From contig NZ_CP014513.1 in NCBI RefSeq assembly GCF_001577365.1, forward strand, positions 4,154,001 to 4,218,000: a stretch of 64,000 bases of DNA, read 5' to 3'. Made by a program: the position numbers and the translations under genes. The notes beneath the pieces are model-generated. The model was given only the letters and a program-made list of their open reading frames with translations, was not told the DNA's origin and did not search any database. The stretch's first letter is position 1. The number at the start of each line of letters is the position of its first letter. This document shows positions 1-10,052 of this stretch, in pieces. This DNA comes from Frondihabitans sp. PAMC 28766 (GTDB lineage Bacteria > Actinomycetota > Actinomycetes > Actinomycetales > Microbacteriaceae).

Positions 1-1
1 C

Positions 2-1342
2 ACGACGCCCGCTGTGCTCCGCCCCGTGATCAACGATCTCGGCCTGAAGACGACCACGACGGATCTGGCCAAGAAGGTCACCTCCACCAACCCCCTCAAC
101 ACCGTGATCGTGCAGATCAGCGTCTCCGATTCGAGTGCATCGCAGGCGGCGCGGATCGCGAACGGCATCAGCGCCTCGCTCCGCACGGTCGTCTCCGACA
201 TCGCGCCGTCGAGCAAAGGCGGCGCCTCGGCCGTGCGGGTGTCGATCGTCACGCCGGCACAGGCCCCGACATCGCCGTCGTCGCCCGACCGGCACCTCCT
301 CGACGTCGCCGGGCTTCTGATCGGCCTGGTGATCGCCGTGATCATCGCCCTCGCCCGGGCGGCATCCGACAAGCGCATCCGCTCCGAGCAGGACATCGAA
401 GCCCTCACCGACGCCCCCGTGATCGGTCGCGTCCAGCGCCCCGGGCGCCGCGATGCCATCATCCTGCGCGACGCTCCGACCGACCCGTCGGCCGAGGACT
501 ACCGCAGGATCCGGGCCACGCTCCAGTTCGCCGGCCTCACCGGGGCCGTCACGTCGCTGACGGTGACCTCGCCCTCCGACCACGAAGAGCGCGCCGCCTT
601 CGCCATCAACCTGGCCCTGTCGTCGGCCGAGCGGTCGCAGCGCGTGCTGCTCATCGACGCCGACCTCCGCGGCGTCGGCACCGCCGCCGCGACAGGCGTC
701 TCGAGCACACACGGCCTCGTCGATGTGCTGGGCGGCTCCGTGTCGCTGGCCGACGCCGTCGTGCAGTGGAACGGTGTGGACGTGCTGCCAACCGGCGCGG
801 TGCCGTCCAACCCGACCGTCGTGCTGGGTTCGCCGAGCCTCGCCGGTCTGCTCGCCGAGGCCCGCGACCAGTACGATTTCGTGATCGTCGACACCCCGCC
901 GCTCCTCCCCTACGCCGACGCGCTCGCGGTCGTCCGCGAGACCGACGGCGCCCTGGTGCTCGCCTCCGACATGCACACGACGCGGCCCGAGCTGCTGCGC
1001 ACCCTGACCTCGCTCGACGGCGTGAAGGCCACCACCATCGGCGTCGTGCTCGTCGATTCTCACGCGCTGGTTCGCTCGGCACGAGCGACTGCGCCGACCA
1101 GCTCCCGCGCGGCGGCGGCGCCCGCCTCAGCGGCTCCCGCCTCAGCCTCCACCGCGGGGGCGTCGGCAACGTCGTCGAGCAGTCAGACCGCGACGTCGAC
1201 GGACGACGTCGAGGCGGACGACCGCGCCGCCGCCGAGCACGCCCGCGTCGGCGCGTCGGCCCGCTCGCCGCGAACAACGCCGCAGACGAGCCCGCGTAAG
1301 CCCTCCTCCGCCCGCGGCGGTTCCCGCCCCGCCGAGGACTGA
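2..1342 (+). CDS. Wzz/BY-kinase-like polysaccharide chain-length protein (5' partial)
   Basis: The reading frame is already open at the first bases, so the N-terminus lies outside the window. The visible part begins in the end of a Wzz chain-length domain (TTPAVLRPVINDLGL), followed by a membrane segment near visible residue 100 (LLIGLVIAVIIALA) and a cytoplasmic P-loop domain. Walker A' (LLIDADLR) and Walker B (VIVDTPP) are clear. The Walker A position, however, reads SPSDHEERAAFAINLA and has no GxGK[ST]. The A/S/T-rich tail has no tyrosine, whereas active BY-kinases carry a Tyr cluster there. The family controls export and chain length of capsule or exopolysaccharide. This copy probably keeps the scaffold role without kinase activity (inference). 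The genes beyond it are convergent glycan genes. Confidence 0.88.
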   Translation, partial: TTPAVLRPVINDLGLKTTTTDLAKKVTSTNPLNTVIVQISVSDSSASQAARIANGISASLRTVVSDIAPSSKGGASAVRVSIVTPAQAPTSPSSPDRHLLDVAGLLIGLVIAVIIALARAASDKRIRSEQDIEALTDAPVIGRVQRPGRRDAIILRDAPTDPSAEDYRRIRATLQFAGLTGAVTSLTVTSPSDHEERAAFAINLALSSAERSQRVLLIDADLRGVGTAAATGVSSTHGLVDVLGGSVSLADAVVQWNGVDVLPTGAVPSNPTVVLGSPSLAGLLAEARDQYDFVIVDTPPLLPYADALAVVRETDGALVLASDMHTTRPELLRTLTSLDGVKATTIGVVLVDSHALVRSARATAPTSSRAAAAPASAAPASASTAGASATSSSSQTATSTDDVEADDRAAAEHARVGASARSPRTTPQTSPRKPSSARGGSRPAED

Positions 1343-1343
1343 T

Positions 1344-1379
1344 CCGGCCACTGCCGACGGCCGGTCGCCGACTCGGCGA
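1344..1379. terminator. Convergent terminator with two GC hairpins
   Basis: Between two convergent stop codons lie CCGGCC...GGCCGG (1344-1349/1359-1364) and TCGCCG-act-CGGCGA (1365-1379). No T-run follows, which is common in high-GC actinomycetes. It could serve both genes. Confidence 0.5.
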
Positions 1380-1385
1380 TCGACT

Positions 1386-2315
1386 TCAGCGGCGGTATTC
1401 GTTGAAGCGGTGGCCCCAGGCGCCCGAGACCATGCCGGCTCCGCGCGCGAGCGTGCGCGACCCGCGCGCATTCTGCTCCGTCGATCGCGTCACCGCGCCC
1501 ACCGCGAGGCGCCCCGCTCCACCGGCCACCCGGACGGCGCCGGTCGCCGTCATCCGCAGCCGCGTCGAGAGGCGTCGCGGTCGGTCGGCGAGCATCACCG
1601 ACGTGACGCTCCAGCCGTTGCCGCTCGAGAAGGCGCGCTGAAGCACCCACTGCCGTGTGACGCGAGCGGCCGGGACGACGTCGGTCACGGTCGCCTCCGC
1701 GCACCACAGCATGAGCCCGCCGTGGCCGACCAGCTGACGCGTGAAGAGGGTGTCCTCGCCGCCGGAGATGCCGAGCGAGAGGTCGAACTCGAGGCCGAGT
1801 CTCCGCACCACGCGAAGGTCGAGCAGCAGGTTGTTCGTCGCCGCCACGTCGAGCACGGTGCCGGTCTCGAGTCGCCGCCGCTGGAAGAAACGACCGGCCG
1901 TGATCCAGGCGTCGGGCTCGACGTCGTAGCGCGAGACGACGGGGCCCACCACGGCGGCGGCAGAGCGCGCGAGCAGCAGGCCGACGAGCGATGCGAGCCA
2001 ATCGCGCGAGGGCCGCTCGTCGTCGTCGATGAAGGCGAGGAGGTCGGATCCTGCGCTCTCGCGAAGGGCTCGATTGCGGGCGGCCGCGATGCCGGGCGTC
2101 GGTTCGTGCACGTAGTCCACCCCGTCGCGGCCCGAGGCGAGTTCGCGCGCCGACGCCTCGGGGTCGTTGTCGACCACGAGCACTCGCGCGGGGACGCCCA
2201 GCGTCTCGATCGAGGCGGCCTCCTCGACGAGCAGGGGAAGGACCTCGTCGAGGTCGCGTGGGCGACGGAAGGTCAGCACCGCGATCGTCAGGCTGCGGGG
2301 TCGCTCGTCGTTCAT
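1386..2315 (-). CDS. Glycosyltransferase family 2
   Basis: 309-aa GT-A glycosyltransferase. The nucleotide-binding start (LTIAVLTFRRPRDLDE) is at residues 9-24. A DxD-type metal/donor motif (FIDDDERPSRDW) is near residue 95. The acceptor-side region contains ISGGEDTLFTRQL. The enzyme should transfer a sugar from a nucleotide donor to a lipid-linked glycan at the inner membrane. The ATG at 2315 overlaps the flippase stop by four bases (ATGA), so this is the last gene of the operon that starts at 10025. The sugar and linkage cannot be told from sequence. Confidence 0.85.
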   Translation of the reverse strand: MNDERPRSLTIAVLTFRRPRDLDEVLPLLVEEAASIETLGVPARVLVVDNDPEASARELASGRDGVDYVHEPTPGIAAARNRALRESAGSDLLAFIDDDERPSRDWLASLVGLLLARSAAAVVGPVVSRYDVEPDAWITAGRFFQRRRLETGTVLDVAATNNLLLDLRVVRRLGLEFDLSLGISGGEDTLFTRQLVGHGGLMLWCAEATVTDVVPAARVTRQWVLQRAFSSGNGWSVTSVMLADRPRRLSTRLRMTATGAVRVAGGAGRLAVGAVTRSTEQNARGSRTLARGAGMVSGAWGHRFNEYRR

Positions 2316-3754
2316 CGGCCGGGCGCGTCGGCAGGAGACGTCGGGGGTGTCGTCGAGACCGCTGCGGCAGCCTCGCGACGCCGCCGCGCCAGGTCGCGCC
2401 GGACATACCAGACGTCGGGGATCACCTGGCAGACACCCACCGAGATGGCCGAGCCCATGATGGGGCCGGCGGCGCCGAAGGGTGCGATCAGGGCGAGCGA
2501 CACGAAGAAGTTGAGCGGGATCATGATCAGGATCGGCACGACCTGGAACTTCAGGCCGCGCTCGTCGGTCATGTACATGCCGACGGGGTATTTCGCGCCC
2601 TGCAGCGCGACGAAGACGATGTACGAGACCAGGAGCGTCAGACCGAGGTGGATCTCGCCGCCCGCGATGAATTCGACGAGGAGGGGCGAGATCGCGGCCA
2701 GTGCGATTCCGACGAGTGCTGCGCCGCCGCCGAACCACAGCGTCGGCTTCATCGGCGACTGGATCTGCCCGCGGGCCCGCGCTCTCGCGTAGATCGGCCA
2801 GAACGTGACGCCCGCGGCCTGGATCGTCTGGATGACGAGGCCGAAGAGCTGAGCCGACAGGTTGTACTGCGCGAGCTCGTGCGTGCCAGATACGTGGCTG
2901 AGCAGCAGCCGGTCGGTCTGCAGCACGAGCGTCACGGCGACGGTCTGGACGAGCATCGGCCAGGCGACGTGCACGATCTTGACGCTGGGGTACTCGCGGC
3001 GCTTGAAGACCAACTTCAGCGAGGCGCCGAACTGCGGTGAGATGGCCCGAGCCGCGATCACGAGGCAGATGACTGAGAGCAGCGCGTTCGCCACGTAGGA
3101 CACGACCGACAGGAACGAGCCGGCCGGCACGGAGAAAAGCACGAACATGCCGATCACGAGCAGCATCACCGGCGCGACGACCGCCTGGCTGGCCACCTGC
3201 ACGTTGGTCTTCTTGAGACCGATCAGGATGCGCTGGCCCACCACGAGAGGCAGCACGAGACCGTAGACCAGGAGGCACAGCCCCGCCACGAGGTTGCCGC
3301 CCTGCATCAGGCCTTTGCCGAGGAGGAAGGGCCAAAGCCCTGACGCAGTGATCACGATCGCGATCGCGACCATGATGCCGCCCGAGACCATGAGGATTCG
3401 GAGCGCGGTGACCAGCGTCTTCCGCACGTTGTCGTCGGTGCGGGGCTTCTCGGATCCTGCGATCGCGTTGATCACGACGGCGGCGATGCCGAGGTCGGCG
3501 AAGGGCAGCAGCGACGGGAACGACGACAGCAGACCGTACTGCACGTAAGCGCCGGTGCCGAAGTGGTGGATTATCAGGCGGCTGGTGACGATGCCGAGCA
3601 CACCCGACAGCGCCATGACGAGCACCTTGGTGATGGCTGTCGAGCCGACTGCCTTCATGCCCGAGTCGCCGCTGCCTCCGGGGCCGCCCGAGCCGCCTTT
3701 GCCGCCGCGACCGCCGGGGGTGAGTCGCGCGCGGACGCTGTCGATGACGGTCAC
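2312..3754 (-). CDS. Wzx-like polysaccharide flippase
   Basis: 480-aa polytopic protein of the MATE/MOP flippase type. After a Gly-rich cytoplasmic N-terminus (GGRGGKGGSGGPGGSGDSG) come about 12-14 hydrophobic segments beginning KVLVMALSGVLGIVTSRLII. The family flips undecaprenyl-linked repeat units across the membrane. The GTG at 3754 overlaps the upstream glycosyltransferase stop (GTGA) and the stop overlaps the next ATG, so translation is probably coupled along the operon. An in-frame extension upstream of the GTG is Arg-rich, unlike real coding sequence, and was rejected. Confidence 0.85.
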   Translation of the reverse strand: MTVIDSVRARLTPGGRGGKGGSGGPGGSGDSGMKAVGSTAITKVLVMALSGVLGIVTSRLIIHHFGTGAYVQYGLLSSFPSLLPFADLGIAAVVINAIAGSEKPRTDDNVRKTLVTALRILMVSGGIMVAIAIVITASGLWPFLLGKGLMQGGNLVAGLCLLVYGLVLPLVVGQRILIGLKKTNVQVASQAVVAPVMLLVIGMFVLFSVPAGSFLSVVSYVANALLSVICLVIAARAISPQFGASLKLVFKRREYPSVKIVHVAWPMLVQTVAVTLVLQTDRLLLSHVSGTHELAQYNLSAQLFGLVIQTIQAAGVTFWPIYARARARGQIQSPMKPTLWFGGGAALVGIALAAISPLLVEFIAGGEIHLGLTLLVSYIVFVALQGAKYPVGMYMTDERGLKFQVVPILIMIPLNFFVSLALIAPFGAAGPIMGSAISVGVCQVIPDVWYVRRDLARRRREAAAAVSTTPPTSPADAPGR

Positions 3755-4806
3755 GAGGCCAGCCGCCGAACGGCTGTGAGGGCCGCCCGGTACGCCTCGG
3801 TGTGCAGCGCACCCGCGAGGTCCCACTCGCGCGCCGACAGGTCGGGCCGTGCGCCGCTCGACGGCGAGGCCGCGACGGCGAGAGCGCGCTCGATGTCTCT
3901 CGGGTCGAGATCGCCGTCGTACTGCACGACCCAATTCTGCCCCACCTCGGCGGCCAGACGGCGGTTGACGTCGTTCGCCGGCACCAGCACGGGCCGCCCG
4001 AGCGAGAGGGCCGTGAGGACGCCGCCGGAGTTGTGCATCTCGCGGTAGGGCAGCACCACGAGACGCGACTCGGTGATCTCGCGCACGAGTTCGGCGTCGT
4101 CGACGAAGCGCAAGGTCAGCACGGTCCGCGGGTCGGGCTCGGCCAGAGCCTCGAGAGCCGCGGCGAGCTCGGGCGTCGACGGCCGACCCGACACGTGCAG
4201 CGACACGTCTCCCGGCAGCTCGCGGAAGGCTTCGATCAAAGTCTCGACCCCCTTGTAACGGCGGATGAGGCCGACGAAGGCGACCCTCCCCTCGACCGGC
4301 TCAGAGACCTGGTCGACGCCGTACCAGTCGCGGTAGTGCCCGTGCGGGATGACGACCGACGGGCGGCCGTTCGGCACCGGGGTGTCGTCGTTCAGACGGA
4401 TCCAGAGAGCGGTGCGGCGCTCGATGAGGGCGAGCAGCCACTGCTCGCGTCGCGAGATGCCCGTGGGCCGCTCGAGGTTGTGCAGCGTGCGCACGATGGG
4501 GGTGCGGGTCACGGCGAGCTTCGCGACGAGCAGCAAGGTCAGCGCCTGCCGCACGAGCTTCTTCACCGGGCTCTGACCGGACACCAGGATCTCGGGCCAG
4601 TGCACGTGGAAGACGTCGGCTCGCGACAGCAGCGCGGTGCGCCACGAGAACGTCTTGACGCTCACGCCGGGCACGGAGGCCAGGCTCTCGGCCAGCATCA
4701 CGAGGTACGGATTGGTCGTCGGCCGAGGCCGCGGAAAGGACTGCTGCACCACCACGGGGGCAGTCCTCTCCGCGACTCGCACGGACGCGTCTTCCGTCAC
4801 CGTCAC
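3751..4806 (-). CDS. Glycosyltransferase, GT-B fold (GT4/GT94-like)
   Basis: 351-aa GT-B enzyme. The N-terminal half contains FPRPRPTTNPYL and DVFHVHWPE. An IPHGHYRDWYG segment precedes the C-terminal donor domain. The family signature NSGGVLTALSLGRPVLVP is near residue 260. GTG start, overlapping the stop of the giant PKD gene by GTGA. The N-terminal pattern recalls the GumI/GT94 group of membrane-associated mannosyltransferases, but this is a resemblance only. Role: adding one sugar of the exopolysaccharide repeat unit (inference from operon). Confidence 0.8.
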   Translation of the reverse strand: MTVTEDASVRVAERTAPVVVQQSFPRPRPTTNPYLVMLAESLASVPGVSVKTFSWRTALLSRADVFHVHWPEILVSGQSPVKKLVRQALTLLLVAKLAVTRTPIVRTLHNLERPTGISRREQWLLALIERRTALWIRLNDDTPVPNGRPSVVIPHGHYRDWYGVDQVSEPVEGRVAFVGLIRRYKGVETLIEAFRELPGDVSLHVSGRPSTPELAAALEALAEPDPRTVLTLRFVDDAELVREITESRLVVLPYREMHNSGGVLTALSLGRPVLVPANDVNRRLAAEVGQNWVVQYDGDLDPRDIERALAVAASPSSGARPDLSAREWDLAGALHTEAYRAALTAVRRLAS

Positions 4807-7800
4807 GGGGTCGTCGTGGCGCTCAGCTGGCTGATGCTCACCGTCTGCGGGGCGTTCGTCGCGCTGCCCGACAGGTAGCCGAGCACCCCGACCCCGCCGG
4901 CAGCCTGGAGAGCGGGCGTCGAATCCGTGGTCGTGACCTGCCAGGTCGTGGGCTCCGTCGTTCCGGTGACCCAGACCCGGGCCCGGATCGTCGTCGGCGA
5001 GGTGCCGACCGCTTCGACCCGCACGCTGTAGTTCGTGCCCGCTGCGGCAGTCAGGCCGCTGATCGTCTTCTCAGAGACCAGTGTCGTGGCCGTCGACGAG
5101 CCGTTGTAGGCGAGGAGCGACAGCCCCACGACTCCTGTCGGCAGGAGGCGGACCTGGGCGCGGTACTCGTTGTTCGTCGAGATGCCACGCGGGATGGCCG
5201 ACACGTAGGTGCCGCCTCCGGTCGGAGCCTTCGCGAGGGTGAACGAATAGAGCAGGTTCGACGACGTCTGCGACGGGCCGTAGAGGTAGGCGGCGATCTG
5301 GGTACCCGTGGTCGGCAGCAGGAGGTTGCCGGCGTTGTTCGAGACCGTCAGGTTGCTCGCCGAGCCCGCCTTCGTCCAGGCGCCGCCCGTGTTCGCCGAC
5401 CCCCAACCGCCGGTGACGCTGCGGTTGAAGGTGTCGAGGGCGAAGGGCTGGATCACGGGTTGGCTCACCGTCACCGACTGCGTGCTCGTGTTCGTGAGCG
5501 CGTTGCTGTCGGTCACCTTGAGCGTCACCGTGTAGGTGCCCGCCGCCGTGTACGCGTGGCTCGCCGTCTTGCCCGTCGCCGTGCCGCCGTCTCCGAACGT
5601 CCAGGCGTACGAGCTGATCGTGCCGCCCGTGGCCGCCGAGCCGGAGGCGTCGGTCGACACCGTCAGTCCGCTGGTGCTGGTAGTGAACGATGACGTCGGG
5701 GGCGTGGGCGCCGCGACCGTGAGCGACTGCGTCGAGGATCCTGTGGCCCCCTGGTTGTCGGTCACCGTCAGCTTGACCGCGTACGTGCCGGCCGAGGCGA
5801 AGGTGTGGCTGGGCGTGGCTCCCGTGGCGGTCGTGCCGTCTCCGAAGGTCCAGGCGTACGAGGCGACGGTGCCGTCAGGATCCGACGAGCCCGTTGCGTC
5901 GAAGGCCAGCGTCAGGCCCGTGGTCGTCTCGGTGAACGAGGCGGTCGGAGGAACGTTCGCCTTCGAGACCGTGACCGACTGCGACGAGGTGCCCGTCTTG
6001 CCGTTCGCATCCGTCACCGTGAGCGTCACCGTGTAGGTGGCGGCCGAGGCGTAGGTGTGGCTGGGCTTCGAGGAGGTGGACGTGCCGCCGTCGCCGAAAG
6101 TCCACGCGTAGCCGGTGATGGCCGCGCTGCCCGCGGTCGACGAGGTGCCGTCGGCCGTGAGCGTCAGGCCGCTCGATGTCGAGGTGAAGGCTGCGGTCGG
6201 CGGGACGGACGCTGCGGCGACCGTGACCGACTGCGATGCCGTGCCCGTCAGCTTGTTGCTGTCGGTCACCGTGAGCTTGACCGTGTAGGTACCGGCCGCC
6301 ACGTAGGTGTGGCCAGGCGTCGCACCGGTACCTGTCGTTCCGTCGCCGAAGTCCCAGGCGTAGCCCGTGATCGTCCCGTTGGTGTCGCTCGAGCCGGTCG
6401 CGTCGAACGCAGCGGCCAGGTTGGTCTGAGTCGCCGTGAACGAGGCGGTCGGAGGCACGAGGGCCTTCGTGACCGAGACCTGGGCGCTCGAGGAGGCCGT
6501 GGAGCCGTTCGAGTCGGTCAGCGTCAGCTTCACCGTGTAGGTGCCGGCGGCCGTGTAGGCGTGCGTCGAGGTGACACCGGTGCCCGTGGTGCCATCGCCG
6601 TAGTCCCAGGCGTACGACGTGATGGTGCCGCTGGTGTCGCTCGACCCGGAGGCGTCGAAGGCCGCCGAGAGGTTCGTCGGCGTGCTCGTGAACGACGCCG
6701 TGGGAGGCGTGGGAGCGGTCACCACGACCTGCTGGCTCGAGGTGCCGGTGACACCGTTCGCGTCGGTCACGGTCAGCTTGACCGTGTAGGTGCCGGCTGA
6801 CGCGTAGGTGTGGGACGGAATCGAGGAGGTGCTCGTCGCGCCGTCGCCGAAGTCCCAGGCGTAGGAGGCGATCGAGCCGCCCTTCTCGGACGACCCGGTG
6901 CCGTCGAACGCGACCTTCAGGAAGGTCGGCGTCGCGGTGAACGACGACGTCGGCGTGACGGTCGCGGTGGTGCCGGTTCCGAGCGCGTAGTGCTGCGCGA
7001 TCGTCGAGGCGCTCAGAGCCTGCGGGTACACCGCCGCCTCGTCGATGGTGCCGGCGAAGTACGGGCTCGAGGAGCCCCAGGTCTGGTCGCCGCCGATCTT
7101 CCAGTAGCCCGTGTAGGCCTGGGCCTGCGTCGTCGGGTTGGTGCCGATCAGCTGACCGTCGACGTAGAGCGCGAGGCCGGCCGACGACTGCGACGCCGTG
7201 ACGTAGTGCCACGCTCCGTCGTTGTAGCTGCCGGGCGTCGTGATCGTGTTCTCCTGGCCGGTGTACGTGCCGAAGACGAGCTGGCCGTTGTCCTGCATGT
7301 AGATGTGGCGGTCATAGCTGGACGAGAGACCCGTCTGGCTGCTGCCGAACCCGATGATCTTTCCACCGGTGGTCGTGGTCGTCTTGAACCAGGCCTCCTC
7401 GGTGTACGTCTCCGGGTCGTTGAAGCTCTGCGAGCTGGCGACCTGGCCGGACGACCCGTCGAAGGTCGCCGCCGTGTCGGAGGTGCCCGACAGCGCGCCG
7501 GCCGCACCCTGCGTCACTCCGCCGGAGTAGACGCCGTCGATGGCCGAGGGGCTCGAGTCGTGTGCCGTGGTGGAGCCGGCTGCGTCGTCGAGGCGGTAGT
7601 AGAGGGAGGGGCTGTCGGTGAAGACCTGGCTGCCGTAGGCGTCCTTCGGGGCGGCGGGGATCGTCGATGTGTTGCCGGCCGCAACCCACTGCGCGTCCAC
7701 CTGCGAGCGGCTGAGGGCGGTCGGGTAGACGGAGACGTCGTCGATGTTGCCGCTGAAGAACTGCGCACCCGACCACGTGGAGTCGCCGCCGATGCGCCAG

Positions 7801-10025
7801 TAGCCGTTGTAGACCTGCGCCGACGTGATGTTCGCATTCGTGCCGACCAGCTTGCCGTCGACGTAGAAGGTCTCGCCCGCCGGGCTCAGCGTGCCGATCA
7901 CCTGGTGCCACTTGCCGTCGTTGAGCGGCTTCGGGCTGGTGAGGATCTCGGTGTTGCCGTCGTAGACGCCGAAGTTCACGTCGCCGTTGGTGTCCATGTA
8001 CAGGTGGCGGTCGTAGTTGGACGACGTCGTCGTGTTCTGATCGCCGAACCCGGCGATCACGCCGCCCGCGGTCGAGGTGGTGTTGATCCACGCTTCCACG
8101 CTGAATGTCTGGGGACCTGCCACGGCGGTCTTGGTCGCCGCGTAGCCCGTGCTGCCGTCGAAGGTGGTCGCCTTGCTGCCGTCGGAGGCCGAGCCGCTGG
8201 CTCCACGGGTGACGGTGCCGGTGGTCGTCATGTCGTTGTAGCCGACGTTGTCGTACACGGCTGTGCCGCTGGCCTCATTGAGACGCCAGAGGGAGCTCGC
8301 GCCCTGAGACGACACCGTGTCGACGTAGTTCGAGGGGCTCGCCGAGGTGATCGTGACGTAGGCGCTGTCGCCCTTCACCGTGTTGCCGAACGAATCCGTG
8401 GCGCTCACCCGATAGCTGTACTGCACGCCGGGCGTCAGCCCCTTGTCGACGAAGCCCAGCGTCGGCAGCTGCCAGAAGGTCGACTGCGCCGTGGTCGTGT
8501 AGACGGGGGTCGCACCGCCGTTGCGGTAGACGTTGTAGGTGAGGTTCGAGTTGTCCCGGTCCCAGTTGGACTGGAAGCTGACGCGGGCCGTGCCCGACGA
8601 GAGCGAGACGACGCTCGGCACGAAGTTCGCACCGGTCACCATCGGGCCCTGCTTGTTGGTCGAGAGCGACGAGACGGCGAATCGCGTGAGGCCCTGCTGA
8701 GCAACTCCGTTGACAGTCGTGAACTCACCGCCGTAGACGACGTACTTCGAGTCGGACGACGCCGCGACGCTCCAGGGGCCCTGCGACTGCCCGGTGAACG
8801 TGCCGGTGTTGAAGTCGGGGAACCACGTGAGGATCGAAGGTGCCGGGGTGCCGGTGAAGTCGGCGTACGCGGGCGTGTAAGGGTCGGCCGTCGTCTTCTG
8901 CGTCGCCGCCAGGCTGAACGCCAGGCCGCGGTGGAAGACCCAGTTCGCCGAGTTCGCGGCCTGCTGGAAGCCGCCGATATCGCCGCAGTAGTGGGGGTGG
9001 CCCGCGACGTACTCCGCGTCGTTGGTCACGGCCGTCGAGTAGGTGTCTCCGTGGCAGCTCTCGAGCCAGGTCAGGTTGCCCTGAGCCCAATCGGCACGGA
9101 ACGAACCTTCGACGTTGCCACCGGCGCCGAACACGAAGCCGGAGCCGTAGAGGCCCGTCGAGTCGGCGGTGAGGCTCGTGATGCCGGCGTTGACGCCCCC
9201 ATCCTGGACGACGTTGTCGGCGTTCCAGGGCAGAAGCGCTGCACTCGTCGGATCGACGGCGGCGAGGCCGTAGCCGGGGTTCGTGGATCCTGCGACGCTT
9301 GTGAACTGGCCGCCGACGACGACCTTCGAGCCGTCGGGGTCGACCGCGACGGCTGCGACTCCACCGCCCGCGATGTTCGGCGCCCACGGGAGGAGTGCTC
9401 CGGTCGAGGCGTTGACGGCGGCGGCGTAGCTACGCGTCGAGTTGCCGACGCCCGAGAAGTTGCCACCGAGGTAGACGGTCGAGCCGTAGGTGGCCAGGGC
9501 GTTGACGGTCGCGTTCGGCGCCGCCGAGAAGGTCTTGATGAGCGCACCGGTGGCGGGGTTGAGAGCCGCGATGCGGGTCGCCGTCGCCCCGTTGACCGTG
9601 GTGAACTGCCCGGCCACGTAGAGCACCGAGTTGTCAGGCGACATGGCGACGGCTTTGACCTGGCCGTTGAGCTGGGGGTTGAACGTGGTGATGAGGGCGC
9701 CGGTCGTCAGGTTGTACGCCAGCAGGTCCGGCTGCGAGATCTGATTGACGCCCTTGGCGGAGCCGTAGGGGCGGATCGTCGACCAGTTGCCTCCCGCGTA
9801 GACGACGTTGCCCACGACCTTCTGCGACCAGACGACGCCGTCGATCTGCGGAGTGGGCAGGGCGTCGGCCGTGACGGTCGTGGGAGTCGACGGCGATGTC
9901 GGGTCCACGGGCGCCGAGTCGGCGAGAGCGGGCGAGGCGGCCGCGATGCCGCCCAGCGCTATCGCTACTGCAGCAAGGGAAGCTGTGATGACAGTGCTCA
10001 GACGCGACGGCGCGAATTTCCCCAT
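4803..10025 (-). CDS. Giant secreted beta-propeller/FN3/LamG/PKD protein
   Basis: 1740-aa exported protein. A signal peptide (hydrophobic core VITASLAAVAIALGGIAAA, cut near ALADS) is followed by a beta-propeller-like region with repeated YVAGQFTTVNG-type blades (about 45-460). Next come an FN3 domain (about 465-560), two LamG/concanavalin-like domains (about 570-790 and 800-1015) and six PKD repeats (YAW[DT][FY]GDG, about 1025-1525). The last module (about 1529-1740) starts ALDTFNRSVTGGWGSANTGG. No LPXTG sorting signal or C-terminal membrane anchor is seen. It is the first gene of the glycan operon, so a matrix or glycan-binding adhesin role is likely (inference). The start ATG is at 10025; the Shine-Dalgarno is weak (TGAGGC). 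Confidence 0.9.
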   Translation of the reverse strand: MGKFAPSRLSTVITASLAAVAIALGGIAAASPALADSAPVDPTSPSTPTTVTADALPTPQIDGVVWSQKVVGNVVYAGGNWSTIRPYGSAKGVNQISQPDLLAYNLTTGALITTFNPQLNGQVKAVAMSPDNSVLYVAGQFTTVNGATATRIAALNPATGALIKTFSAAPNATVNALATYGSTVYLGGNFSGVGNSTRSYAAAVNASTGALLPWAPNIAGGGVAAVAVDPDGSKVVVGGQFTSVAGSTNPGYGLAAVDPTSAALLPWNADNVVQDGGVNAGITSLTADSTGLYGSGFVFGAGGNVEGSFRADWAQGNLTWLESCHGDTYSTAVTNDAEYVAGHPHYCGDIGGFQQAANSANWVFHRGLAFSLAATQKTTADPYTPAYADFTGTPAPSILTWFPDFNTGTFTGQSQGPWSVAASSDSKYVVYGGEFTTVNGVAQQGLTRFAVSSLSTNKQGPMVTGANFVPSVVSLSSGTARVSFQSNWDRDNSNLTYNVYRNGGATPVYTTTAQSTFWQLPTLGFVDKGLTPGVQYSYRVSATDSFGNTVKGDSAYVTITSASPSNYVDTVSSQGASSLWRLNEASGTAVYDNVGYNDMTTTGTVTRGASGSASDGSKATTFDGSTGYAATKTAVAGPQTFSVEAWINTTSTAGGVIAGFGDQNTTTSSNYDRHLYMDTNGDVNFGVYDGNTEILTSPKPLNDGKWHQVIGTLSPAGETFYVDGKLVGTNANITSAQVYNGYWRIGGDSTWSGAQFFSGNIDDVSVYPTALSRSQVDAQWVAAGNTSTIPAAPKDAYGSQVFTDSPSLYYRLDDAAGSTTAHDSSPSAIDGVYSGGVTQGAAGALSGTSDTAATFDGSSGQVASSQSFNDPETYTEEAWFKTTTTTGGKIIGFGSSQTGLSSSYDRHIYMQDNGQLVFGTYTGQENTITTPGSYNDGAWHYVTASQSSAGLALYVDGQLIGTNPTTQAQAYTGYWKIGGDQTWGSSSPYFAGTIDEAAVYPQALSASTIAQHYALGTGTTATVTPTSSFTATPTFLKVAFDGTGSSEKGGSIASYAWDFGDGATSTSSIPSHTYASAGTYTVKLTVTDANGVTGTSSQQVVVTAPTPPTASFTSTPTNLSAAFDASGSSDTSGTITSYAWDYGDGTTGTGVTSTHAYTAAGTYTVKLTLTDSNGSTASSSAQVSVTKALVPPTASFTATQTNLAAAFDATGSSDTNGTITGYAWDFGDGTTGTGATPGHTYVAAGTYTVKLTVTDSNKLTGTASQSVTVAAASVPPTAAFTSTSSGLTLTADGTSSTAGSAAITGYAWTFGDGGTSTSSKPSHTYASAATYTVTLTVTDANGKTGTSSQSVTVSKANVPPTASFTETTTGLTLAFDATGSSDPDGTVASYAWTFGDGTTATGATPSHTFASAGTYAVKLTVTDNQGATGSSTQSLTVAAPTPPTSSFTTSTSGLTVSTDASGSAATGGTISSYAWTFGDGGTATGKTASHAYTAAGTYTVTLKVTDSNALTNTSTQSVTVSQPVIQPFALDTFNRSVTGGWGSANTGGAWTKAGSASNLTVSNNAGNLLLPTTGTQIAAYLYGPSQTSSNLLYSFTLAKAPTGGGTYVSAIPRGISTNNEYRAQVRLLPTGVVGLSLLAYNGSSTATTLVSEKTISGLTAAAGTNYSVRVEAVGTSPTTIRARVWVTGTTEPTTWQVTTTDSTPALQAAGGVGVLGYLSGSATNAPQTVSISQLSATTTP

Positions 10026-10052
10026 GGGAATGCCTCATTCGGGTGGGTAAGC

